Shown: in pieces, positions 34,991 through 42,915 of the stretch
How the letters are laid out: every line of letters starts with the position of its first letter
How positions within the stretch are numbered: the first letter of the stretch is position 1
From: Streptomyces phaeochromogenes
GTDB taxonomy: Bacteria > Actinomycetota > Actinomycetes > Streptomycetales > Streptomycetaceae
DNA: 43,670 bases
Assembly: GCF_001418655.1 (NCBI RefSeq)
Contig: NZ_LIQZ01000269.1
Span: 1 to 43,670, forward strand
Reading direction: 5' to 3'
Translations under genes and position numbers: made by a program
The notes under the pieces: model-generated
Databases searched by the model: none
The model's input: only the letters and a program-made list of their open reading frames with translations
Told to the model about the DNA's origin: nothing

Positions 34991-35485
34991 CTAGTCGGCC
35001 AGGGCCTCGAAGTAGGCCTGCTGCGAGGGGTAGTAGTCGTCGAAGCTCGGCGCCGGAGTGCCGTCGCGTGAGGCGACGAGCATGTCGAGGTAGTACTCCC
35101 AGCCCGGTCCGATCTCGCCGATCCCCTTCGTGGTCGTGAGGTGGTGGACGAACTGGAGCTCCGTCGTCCCGGCCGACTCGGACAGTCGCAGTTCCATGCG
35201 CCAGTCGCCCGCCTCGTCGGACGTGGAGACGGCGAGGTGCCGCGGCGGCTCGCACGTTTCGATGCGCACCTCGGTCCACGCCTCGCCCTCCTCGAACGCC
35301 ATCCGGACCCGGATGGTACGACCCGGCGCCGCGTCCCCCTCCCAGGGACCGAACCACCGTGCCGTGCGCTCCGACTCGGTGACGCTCGCCCAGACGTCAT
35401 CGATGGGCGCCCGGAAGGTACGGGTGAGGATCAGGTCGTTGCCGTCGGCGGTGGGCATGAGCCGGCCGCTGGGTACTGGTTTCAT
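34991..35485 (-). CDS. SRPBCC (AHSA1-type) domain protein
   Basis: 164 aa START-like fold: LTRTFRAPIDDVWASVTESE, RTARWFGPWEGDAAPG, GDWRMELRLSESAGTTELQF and GPGWEYYLDMLVAS. Such proteins bind hydrophobic ligands and are very often paired with an ArsR regulator. Its ATG overlaps the ArsR stop by 4 bp (ATGA). It is convergent with the dehydratase gene, 14 bp apart. Confidence 0.9.
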   Translation of the reverse strand: MKPVPSGRLMPTADGNDLILTRTFRAPIDDVWASVTESERTARWFGPWEGDAAPGRTIRVRMAFEEGEAWTEVRIETCEPPRHLAVSTSDEAGDWRMELRLSESAGTTELQFVHHLTTTKGIGEIGPGWEYYLDMLVASRDGTPAPSFDDYYPSQQAYFEALAD

Positions 35486-35859
35486 GCGGTGTCCTCCGTA
35501 CGTTCTCCACGTTCTCCATGTGCTGCCGTGCGACGCATGGACCTCTCACGGCGAGTGCGACGAACCTCCGTCTCAAGGGCGTCCAGCCGCTGATCCCAGC
35601 CGCCCGGCGCGCGAATCAGAGCGACCCACTCGGCGACTTCCGCCAGGGGCGCCGCATCGAGCCTGTAGATCCGCCGCCGCCCCACCAACTCGTCCCGAAC
35701 CAGCCCGCACTCCCGCAACACCCGCAGATGACGACTGACCGCCGGCCGGCTGATGGTGAAACACCGCGCAATCTCCCCCACCGTGAGCGTGGCCCCACGC
35801 AGCATGCCGAGGATCTCCCTGCGTACGGGATCCGCTATCGCGTGGGCCACGTCGTCCAT
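35482..35859 (-). CDS. ArsR-family transcriptional regulator (paired with SRPBCC protein)
   Basis: 125 aa. HTH: AIADPVRREILGMLRGATLT, VGEIARCFTISRPAVSRHLR, VLRECGLVRDELVGRRRIYR. There are no metal-binding Cys pairs of the arsenic type. The start is ATG 35859; the upstream extension to 35940 is shadow. It forms a coupled pair with the AHSA1-type gene, a common module whose ligand is unknown. Confidence 0.9.
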   Translation of the reverse strand: MDDVAHAIADPVRREILGMLRGATLTVGEIARCFTISRPAVSRHLRVLRECGLVRDELVGRRRIYRLDAAPLAEVAEWVALIRAPGGWDQRLDALETEVRRTRRERSMRRTAAHGERGERTEDTA

Positions 35860-35881
35860 GCCTGAAAGCGTAACCCCGTAG

Positions 35882-37207
35882 TTACGGATTGACCTCCAGT
35901 GGGCGTGCCTCGGACGATTCCTTCGGGGCTCTGCGCCCACGCCCGAGGTCCATCTCCCGCCATTCCGGCCGCAAGCCGGTCAGGTTCGTGGCGAGAAAGT
36001 ACGTGACCCCGCAGGCGACCAGTACCGGCACGAGCCCGACGGCGGCCACCGCTGCCCCGGCGATGAGCCCGCCGATGGGGATGCCGGACCAGGCCAGCGA
36101 ATCGCCGAGCGCGTTGACCCGGCCCAGTACGGGGCGGGGCACCCGTTCGAAGAAGACGGCACCGATGATCGGGTTGAGGAAGCCCGCGCCGAGCCCGCTC
36201 ACGGCGAACACGGCCAGCACGACGCCCATCGGCGCGTCGGCGGCGAGGGCCAGAAACCGCGGTGCTCCGGCGAACAGGAACCCGGTGAAGAACACCGCCC
36301 GCCGCCGCAGCCGGTGCGCGACCGCTGTGGCCAGCAGGCTCCCGCCGATCGCCGCGACTCCCGCCATGCCGCTCATCAGGCCGATCGCCGTCGGCCCGTT
36401 GCCGGATTCCCTGGCCCAGACAGGAACGAGTACCGCACTGAACGCCGCATCCAGCAGGTTGGTGATCCCGACCATGACGATGAGGGCGAGGAGCAGCGGG
36501 TCGCCGCGCAGGAAGGTGAAGCCCTCGCCGAACCGTCGCCAGTAGCTCGGCTCCGGCCCTCCGTCCGGCGAGCGGGGTGCCGCGGTTGCGCGTCCCATGT
36601 CCCGGGGCAGCGCCACCGCGATGATCACCGATCCGGCCGCGAAACAGGCCGCGTTGACCACAAGCCCCGTCAAGGGGCCGAGCAGAGCCACCAGGGACCC
36701 TGCAGCCGCGGGGCCGACCGTGGAGGCGAGCCGCTCGATCACGCCGGACAGGCCCGCGGCCCGCTCCAGCGGTACCCGGCTGCGATCGGCCGCCTCCGGC
36801 ACCATGACCTCCTTGGCCAGGTCGCCCGGACCACGGGCCGCGCCGATCAGCGCGACCAGGGCCAGCAGCAGGGGAAAGGAGAGCAGGTTCAGGCCGTGGA
36901 GGAGGGGAACGACAGCGGCGGCCGTCGCACTGGCCAGGTCGGTGACCCAGGAGACGACGCGCGGGCCCACCCGGTCCACCACCGGCCCGGTGAGCGCCTT
37001 GACCACCACGTACGGGGTCATCTCACAGAAGGCGACCAGTCCGGTCTGGGTGGCGCTGCCGGTCGTGACGAGCACGAACCAGGGCAGCGCGATGCCGGAG
37101 ATCCGAGTGCCCGTCAGCGACACCGCCATCGCCGCGAGCACCCCGCCCAGCGCACGTAAGGTGCGCGCGTCGGCTAAGTCGTCCGTACCGGAGGCCTTCT
37201 TCGTCAT
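35882..37207 (-). CDS. MFS transporter, drug-efflux type
   Basis: 441 aa with about 12 hydrophobic segments. Motifs include TGPVVDRVGPRVVSWVTDLA between helices 2 and 3, MVPEAADRSRVPLERAAGLS, and LPVWARES-like PVWARESGNGPTAIGLMSGM in the middle, as in the DHA3/macrolide-efflux group. The ATG overlaps the ArsR stop (ATGA), so the regulator and the pump are translated together. It probably exports a toxic compound sensed by that regulator. Confidence 0.92.
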   Translation of the reverse strand: MTKKASGTDDLADARTLRALGGVLAAMAVSLTGTRISGIALPWFVLVTTGSATQTGLVAFCEMTPYVVVKALTGPVVDRVGPRVVSWVTDLASATAAAVVPLLHGLNLLSFPLLLALVALIGAARGPGDLAKEVMVPEAADRSRVPLERAAGLSGVIERLASTVGPAAAGSLVALLGPLTGLVVNAACFAAGSVIIAVALPRDMGRATAAPRSPDGGPEPSYWRRFGEGFTFLRGDPLLLALIVMVGITNLLDAAFSAVLVPVWARESGNGPTAIGLMSGMAGVAAIGGSLLATAVAHRLRRRAVFFTGFLFAGAPRFLALAADAPMGVVLAVFAVSGLGAGFLNPIIGAVFFERVPRPVLGRVNALGDSLAWSGIPIGGLIAGAAVAAVGLVPVLVACGVTYFLATNLTGLRPEWREMDLGRGRRAPKESSEARPLEVNP

Positions 37208-37896
37208 GGCCTCTCCGTGTCCGCGTCCGTGCCTGCGTCTGTGTCCGTGCCCGCGTTCGTGCCTGCGTTCGTGTCCGTCGGCGTGGCGGGTGCGTCGGGC
37301 TCGGGCAGGAGGTGGGTGATCACGGAGAACCGTTCGGCGCCCTCGGGGGCCTGTGCCGCCGCCCCCGGTGTGTCCTGCCGATAGCGGGACATGACGGCTC
37401 GCAACTCCTCGTAGAGCGCGGAAGCCTCCTCGGGGGTGATCCGCAGTGGCCAGTCGCTCATGTCGAAGGTGTCCCGCCAGACACGAGGCATGGTCTGAAG
37501 CTCGTTGAGTGCCTGCTGGGTGCGTGAGGTGTGGGTGGCGGCGACGGACTGCAGGTAGGCCAGTGTGGCCTCGGGCTCCCGCTCGACCAGCTCCTGATCG
37601 TTGAACCACGTCCGCTGGTGCACCGAACGCCACCAGCGCTCCCGCGCGTTGCCGCGTTCGGTGTCCTCCTCGACGAGACCGGCCGCGCCGAGCTGGCGCA
37701 GGTGGTAGCTGGCCGTCCCGGAATTGACGCCCAGCCGCTCCGCGAGCCGGGTGGCCGTCGACGGGCCGTGCTTCCGCAGCAGTCCCACCAACTGCACCCG
37801 CACCGGGTGCGCGAGGGCACGCAGCCCCTTGGCATCCAGAACGACCGCGTCCGGCTGGGGAGTCGAGTTCTGGAGCTGCTCGCTCGGTTCAGTCAT
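37204..37896 (-). CDS. ArsR/HTH_20-type regulator of the MFS gene
   Basis: 230 aa. The winged helix is near the N-terminus (ALAHPVRVQLVGLLRKHGPS, ATRLAERLGVNSGTASYHLR, LGAAGLVEEDTERGNARERW), followed by a helical domain (RWWRSVHQRTWFNDQELVE onward, RITPEEASALYEELRAVMSR). The C-terminus is a low-complexity Asp/Thr/Ala/Gly tail encoded by GTGTCCG-like repeats at about 37208-37280. ATG 37896 is preferred; a longer frame to 37983 includes the palindrome. It is coupled to the MFS gene and divergent from the NUDIX gene. Confidence 0.9.
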   Translation of the reverse strand: MTEPSEQLQNSTPQPDAVVLDAKGLRALAHPVRVQLVGLLRKHGPSTATRLAERLGVNSGTASYHLRQLGAAGLVEEDTERGNARERWWRSVHQRTWFNDQELVEREPEATLAYLQSVAATHTSRTQQALNELQTMPRVWRDTFDMSDWPLRITPEEASALYEELRAVMSRYRQDTPGAAAQAPEGAERFSVITHLLPEPDAPATPTDTNAGTNAGTDTDAGTDADTERP

Positions 37897-37910
37897 ACCG
37901 AGTGATTCTA

Positions 37911-37962
37911 GACCGCAAAGGGTTCTTCGCAAAGACCTCTTTGCGAAGAACCCTTTGCGGTC
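37911..37962. promoter_or_regulatory. Perfect 24-bp inverted repeat, operator candidate
   Basis: Arms 37911-37934 and 37939-37962 are perfectly complementary around the 4-nt centre ACCT; the outer bases of the centre could pair as well, giving about 50 bp of near-perfect dyad symmetry. It lies in the divergent gap between the ArsR-MFS pair and the NUDIX gene. Within each arm GCAAAG occurs twice, so the element has both inverted and direct repeats. Its A+T content is high for the region, typical of a regulator site rather than a terminator. Confidence 0.75.
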
Positions 37963-37997
37963 CATGTCACCCCTCGGCACCACCGCTTCTTGGCATC

Positions 37998-38609
37998 ATG
38001 AACTCAGTGAATGCGACCGGTGCTTCAGACGAACGTGACCAGCTTCTTCGTGCACGGCTGACGAGTCTGCTGGAGGGTGTTCGTCCCTGGGACGAACAGG
38101 AGCGTGCTCATCTCGCCGAGGCTGTGGAGTGGGTTGCCGGCGGAGCTCCGCTCTATCGGGTACGGAAGCCCGATGTGCCGCCGGTCCATCTCGTCAGCTA
38201 CTTCGTGGTCCTGGACGAGAAGCAAGGCGAACTCCTGCTGGTCGCCCACCGGAAGGCCGGTCTGTGGCTTCCCAGTGGTGGTCATGTCGAGCCGATGGAG
38301 GACCCGTGGGACACGGTGGTGCGTGAGTGTCGCGAGGAACTGTTCATCGACGCCGTGCCGTCGGCGGTCGCCGGTGGTGAGCCGTTCTTCCTGACCATCA
38401 CGCAAACGCGCGGGCAGGGACGGCACACCGATGTGTCGCTCTGGTACGTCCTGGAGGCAGAGGTCGGCAGCGTCGTCACCTTCGACGAGGATGAATTCTC
38501 GGCGATCAAGTGGCTGTCCCTGTCACAGGTCCTCGCCGAACCCGGGGACACTCTCGACCCTCACATGCACAGGTTCACCCGCAAGCTCATGGCCGCGCAG
38601 CCAGGGTGA
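37998..38609 (+). CDS. NUDIX hydrolase
   Basis: 203 aa. The Nudix box GGHVEPMEDPWDTVVRECRE continues with EL; the pattern G-x5-E-x7-RE-x2-EE is satisfied, with Phe after EEL in place of the usual Gly region. It hydrolyses a nucleoside diphosphate linked to another moiety; the substrate cannot be predicted. The N-terminal helical segment of about 65 residues precedes the core. The ATG at 37998 is preferred over an earlier in-frame start within the palindrome. It is divergent from the ArsR regulator and may share its operator. Confidence 0.88.
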   Translation: MNSVNATGASDERDQLLRARLTSLLEGVRPWDEQERAHLAEAVEWVAGGAPLYRVRKPDVPPVHLVSYFVVLDEKQGELLLVAHRKAGLWLPSGGHVEPMEDPWDTVVRECREELFIDAVPSAVAGGEPFFLTITQTRGQGRHTDVSLWYVLEAEVGSVVTFDEDEFSAIKWLSLSQVLAEPGDTLDPHMHRFTRKLMAAQPG

Positions 38610-38628
38610 GTGCAGCTCCTCCGTCCGG

Positions 38629-40203
38629 TCACCGCTCACGTTCAAAGCGCGTCAGCCACCAGGACGTTGGTGTCGGACCCGATCGCGACGCGTTCCTGCG
38701 TCGGTGTCCGGCGACGAGCAATGCCGAGCCGGCGAGGGCCGCGATTCCGGTGCCGACGGCCCAGCCGCCAACGCCGCCGCTGCCGTCCTCCTCGGGCAGA
38801 GCGCAGGAGACCGTGTCGTTCTCGGCCACCTCGACGGGTGCCGTGTCGTTGCTGCCTTCGGTGTCCTTGACCGGGGTGCCGCCTGGCCCTGATTCGCCGG
38901 TCCAGGCCGAGACGGACGCGCAGCCGGAACGGGTGTCGTCGCTGGTGGTGCGCAAGGTGAACTCGTAGAAGACCTTCTGGCCGACCTTGCTGTACTGGCT
39001 GCAGGTGTAGCTGCGGCCGCGATTCTTCGTCCGGCAGACCTGGTCGGCCATCTCCTCCTCGGCTTCGGGGTCGTAAGGCGCCCGGATCACCTCGGTGCCG
39101 GGCGGTGCGATGAACACGGTCCGGATCTCGCCCGTCTCGGCGGGGCCGTTGTTGCGGTAGCCGACGCGGATGCGGTGGGTCGTGCCGACGTTGCCGCGCA
39201 GCGCTGCGCCGATCGCCTCGATGTCGGCGGTGTTCCGCACCGGCACCTTCACCTCCGTCGGCTCAGGGGTGGTGGTGAACGTAGTCCCTCTGCCGCCGGT
39301 CGGGTCCGGAGTGAGGGAAAGGAGCGTCCCCTGCCCCGGCGTGAGGCCGGGGCCGGGGTCGTCCACGCAGCACGGCGGGCCCGGGTGTCGTCCGGAGGAG
39401 TGGAAGGACCACGCCCCGTAGGACAGTCGCTCGGCAAGTGCGGCACGGCTCGGCTCGACCCGTAGCACCGGCTTCACCCGCATCGTCCCGCCGGGAGCTA
39501 TGACGGCGTCGGGAAGGAGGCACTGGATGGTGTCGGCGTCCTTGGCGTAGCGGCAGTTGCTGTGCCGGGTGGCCACGGACAGAGCTGCAGTGCCTTCGAT
39601 GAGCAGGACGACGCCGCGGGCAGGGACATCGCCGGTGTTGCGGATGACGATGGGCACGCTGAAGGTCTCACCGGCAGCGGTCGTCTTGAGCGCGTCACTC
39701 TCGTTCACCCGCAGTTCGGGCCGTCCGGCGATCACCTTCAGGCTGCCTCGGACGGCGGGAAGGCCTTCCGGCTTGAGGGTGTAGCTCAGGCTGCCGGAGT
39801 CCCCGGCACGGGCCCCGGCTGCCGGGCGGAGCTTCAGCTCCTGCATGTTCCAGCCGTCGGAGTCGGGGTGCAGCTGCTTGGAACAGGTGAAGGACGGCAT
39901 CCTCGGCCTGCAGCCGTCGGCCCCCGACGCGATGACCGCGACGCCGTCGATCCCCGCCGCGTCCACGGTGAGTTCGGCACTCCGTGGCGGCCCGTCGTAC
40001 GCGAACTCAAGGCCGAGCACATCGGAGGTGTACGGCTCCTGAGAATGCAGCGGTACGTAGAAATAGTCCTGTGTGATGTCGCGCGGCCCCCTCTCCGCTG
40101 CCGTTGCCTGGTCAACGCCCGTGAGAGCGGTCAGCAGGGTCAGGACAATGGCCACCACACACCGGACGGCGACCTCGCGCCGACGGTCCCGTATCCCGAA
40201 CAT
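38629..40203 (-). CDS. Secreted, membrane-anchored protein of unknown function
   Basis: 524 aa from ATG 40203. Signal peptide (CVVAIVLTLLTALTGV, likely cut after ATA-A near residue 36), then several Ig-like/CARDB-like beta segments (ETFSVPIVIRNTGDVPARGV, THRIRVGYRNNGPAETGEIR, PAETG-type repeats of the DUF11 kind), and a C-terminal membrane segment (GWAVGTGIAALAGSALLVAG) with a basic end. The C-terminal LPxTG motif is absent. It is likely an extracellular surface protein; no catalytic motif is seen. Several paired cysteines suggest disulfides. It is convergent with the NUDIX gene. Confidence 0.8.
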   Translation of the reverse strand: MFGIRDRRREVAVRCVVAIVLTLLTALTGVDQATAAERGPRDITQDYFYVPLHSQEPYTSDVLGLEFAYDGPPRSAELTVDAAGIDGVAVIASGADGCRPRMPSFTCSKQLHPDSDGWNMQELKLRPAAGARAGDSGSLSYTLKPEGLPAVRGSLKVIAGRPELRVNESDALKTTAAGETFSVPIVIRNTGDVPARGVVLLIEGTAALSVATRHSNCRYAKDADTIQCLLPDAVIAPGGTMRVKPVLRVEPSRAALAERLSYGAWSFHSSGRHPGPPCCVDDPGPGLTPGQGTLLSLTPDPTGGRGTTFTTTPEPTEVKVPVRNTADIEAIGAALRGNVGTTHRIRVGYRNNGPAETGEIRTVFIAPPGTEVIRAPYDPEAEEEMADQVCRTKNRGRSYTCSQYSKVGQKVFYEFTLRTTSDDTRSGCASVSAWTGESGPGGTPVKDTEGSNDTAPVEVAENDTVSCALPEEDGSGGVGGWAVGTGIAALAGSALLVAGHRRRNASRSGPTPTSWWLTRFERER

Positions 40204-40302
40204 TGCGGCAGTATCCCGCACCGCCTCCCGTGCGACCTGCCGCCTGTGGAGCCGAAACAGGGTGGCCGGCCCGGGCGGTTGGGGCCTACGATCATGACCA
40301 AG

Positions 40303-40376
40303 GCGGGGTCGTAGCACAGAGGTAGTGCGCCGCGACATCATCTCGGAGGACGTCGGTTCGAATCCGGCCGCCCCGC
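40303..40376 (+). tRNA. Degenerate tRNA-like cloverleaf
   Basis: Every loop and stem length from position 8 to 65 is canonical: TA linker, D-stem GCAC/GTGC with loop AGAGGTA, anticodon arm CCGCG-ACATCAT-CTCGG, variable AGGAC, T-arm GTCGG-TTCGAAT-CCGGC. The acceptor pairs perfectly if T40309 is bulged (CGGGG-CG with CG-CCCCG), plus a further G-C pair (40303-40376) at the -1/73 position as in tRNA-His. Deviations are the bulged T, a C-T mismatch in the anticodon stem, and C instead of U at position 33. A literal anticodon would be AUC. It is either a decayed tRNA or an unusual tRNA-like RNA. CCA is not encoded. Confidence 0.5.
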
Positions 40377-40456
40377 CCCTTCAGCGCACGCGGTTCGAGG
40401 CCCGCGGCCAAGAACAAGCCACAGGTCGAGAACAAGCTCCAGGCGGAGACGCCTGT

Positions 40457-40864
40457 TCAGTCGATGATCGCGGTGGCTTCGACCTCGACCAGGAGGTCGG
40501 GCGCGGCCAGAGCGGCGACGCCCACCCCGGTGAGCGGTGCGGCCGGGGTGACCCCCAGCTTCGCGGCGGCGCGTGCGACCCCTTCCGCGAACAGGGGCAT
40601 CTTGTCGGGGGTCCAGTCGACGAGGTAGACGGTCAGTTTCACCACGTTGTCGAAGGAGGCACCGACCTCGGCCAGGGCCGTGCCGACGTTGAGGTAGCAC
40701 TGCTCGACCTGTGCGACGAAGTCACCCTCGCCGACCGTGACCCCGTCGGCGTCCCAGGCGACCTGCCCGGCGAGGAAGACCATCCTCGACCCGGTGGCGA
40801 CCGACACCTGCCGGTACAGGTCGACCTTCGTCAGTCCTTCGGGGTTCACCAGAGTGATGGCCAT
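40457..40864 (-). CDS. Rid-family protein (YjgF/RidA-like)
   Basis: 135 aa. Family segments are LVNPEGL near the start, MVFLAGQVAWDADG, VEQCYLNVGTALAEVGASFD, NVVKLTVYLVDWTPDKMPLF and the end DLLVEVEATAIID. RidA enzymes deaminate reactive enamine/imine intermediates using an Arg in the segment PARxxVEV; here the equivalent stretch is PAAPLTGVGVAALAAPD with no Arg, so it probably belongs to a Rid subgroup without deaminase activity. It is divergent from the HxlR gene, which should regulate it. Confidence 0.9.
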   Translation of the reverse strand: MAITLVNPEGLTKVDLYRQVSVATGSRMVFLAGQVAWDADGVTVGEGDFVAQVEQCYLNVGTALAEVGASFDNVVKLTVYLVDWTPDKMPLFAEGVARAAAKLGVTPAAPLTGVGVAALAAPDLLVEVEATAIID

Positions 40865-41014
40865 GCTGACTCCTTGGTGAGAGTTCGGAGCCCTTGCGCT
40901 GAGGGCTCGTTTCCGTCAGACCACGGTTCCCGTGGTCTCTTGTGGTTACTGGGAAACCGTAGGAGAGTGAGCGCTGACATGGAAGAACGCACTTTTCAGT
41001 GACTGGGGAACCTT
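40865..41014. promoter_or_regulatory. HxlR operator region with repeated sites
   Basis: Two 15-bp direct repeats (GGTTACTGGGAAACC at 40944-40958, AGTGACTGGGGAACC at 40998-41012; 12 of 15 match, 54 bp apart) flank the divergent starts. The second lies against the regulator's ATG. A third related element occurs inverted inside the palindrome CCACGG-TTC-CCGTGG (40921-40935). They are likely operators of the HxlR regulator. Confidence 0.55.
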
Positions 41015-41395
41015 ATGGTGACCAAGCAGTTCAGCGACTCGCCGGACGAGGCGGACTTGACGCGCGCGGACTCTTTGGCGCGGGAGATCTTCTCGGACGT
41101 CGCCAACAAGTGGGCACTTCTGATCATCGAGTCCCTTGGTGAGCGCACCCTGCGCTTCAGCGAACTGAGGGACGAGGTCGAGGGCATCAGCCACAAGATG
41201 CTCACGCAGAATCTGCGCATGCTGGAGCGCAACGGCCTGGTCGACCGGAAGGTGCACCCCACCGTGCCGCCGCGGGTCGAGTACACCCTCACCGAGCCGG
41301 GGCAGGGCCTGCGGGCGACGGTGGACGGAATGTGTGACTGGACCCACCGGTACTTCGGCCACATCGAAGCCTCCCGCCGCAGCTTCGACGGCTGA
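41015..41395 (+). CDS. HxlR-family transcriptional regulator
   Basis: 126 aa winged helix. Motifs: NKWALLIIESLGERTLRFSE, LRDEVEGISHKMLTQNLRML, ERNGLVDRKVHPTVPPRVEY and LTEPGQGLRATVDGMCDWT. HxlR regulators respond to reactive carbonyls, thiols or other stress and usually control an adjacent detoxifying enzyme. No N-terminal redox Cys is seen; the only Cys is near the end (DGMCDW). It is divergent from the Rid-family gene. Confidence 0.92.
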   Translation: MVTKQFSDSPDEADLTRADSLAREIFSDVANKWALLIIESLGERTLRFSELRDEVEGISHKMLTQNLRMLERNGLVDRKVHPTVPPRVEYTLTEPGQGLRATVDGMCDWTHRYFGHIEASRRSFDG

Positions 41396-41406
41396 CGCCA
41401 ACTGCC

Positions 41407-41421
41407 TTGCCTGCCAGGCAA
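41407..41421. promoter_or_regulatory. 15-bp palindrome after the HxlR gene
   Basis: TTGCCTG-C-CAGGCAA is a perfect 7-bp inverted repeat just after the HxlR stop and 16 bp before the -35 of the next promoter candidate. It could be a regulator-binding site for the flavoprotein gene; it is too short and T-poor to be a good terminator. Confidence 0.4.
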
Positions 41422-41436
41422 TTTGACGGTCCGGTA

Positions 41437-41487
41437 TTGGACCTGCCGATGGGCATCGCCTACTCTCGAAAATACCTACGGGGGTAT
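41437..41487 (+). promoter_or_regulatory. Promoter with CsoR/CstR-type box
   Basis: TTGGAC (41437-41442), an 18-nt spacer and TACTCT (41461-41466) make a plausible promoter. Immediately downstream ATACCTACGGGGGTAT (41472-41487) fits the pseudo-palindromic ATACC-N-GGTAT box bound by CsoR-family repressors, of which CstR senses persulfide. The placement over the expected transcription start suits repression of the sulfide-oxidising flavoprotein downstream. The upstream gap is otherwise non-coding. Confidence 0.55.
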
Positions 41488-41513
41488 CGCGTGGAGATCG
41501 TGAGGAGCGCTTC

Positions 41514-42764
<1,251 letters not shown>

Positions 42765-42915
42765 AAGGCCGGGTGATCCGCGTCCTGCCCAGCCCCTCCA
42801 CGAAAGCCGCCGCTCGAACCTGTGGGATACGTGAACTGGTCTACGCACCAGGCCAGTTGGGACGTACGTTGTGCGTTGAATCATCCACGCCTCGGCCGAG
42901 AGACGGGCTGCACTC

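Noticed and set aside
33258..35357. Long minus-strand open frame of 699 codons opposite the dehydratase
   Set aside because: The plus strand encodes an intact IlvD/Edd protein with its Cys ligands; the opposite frame has no recognisable domain.
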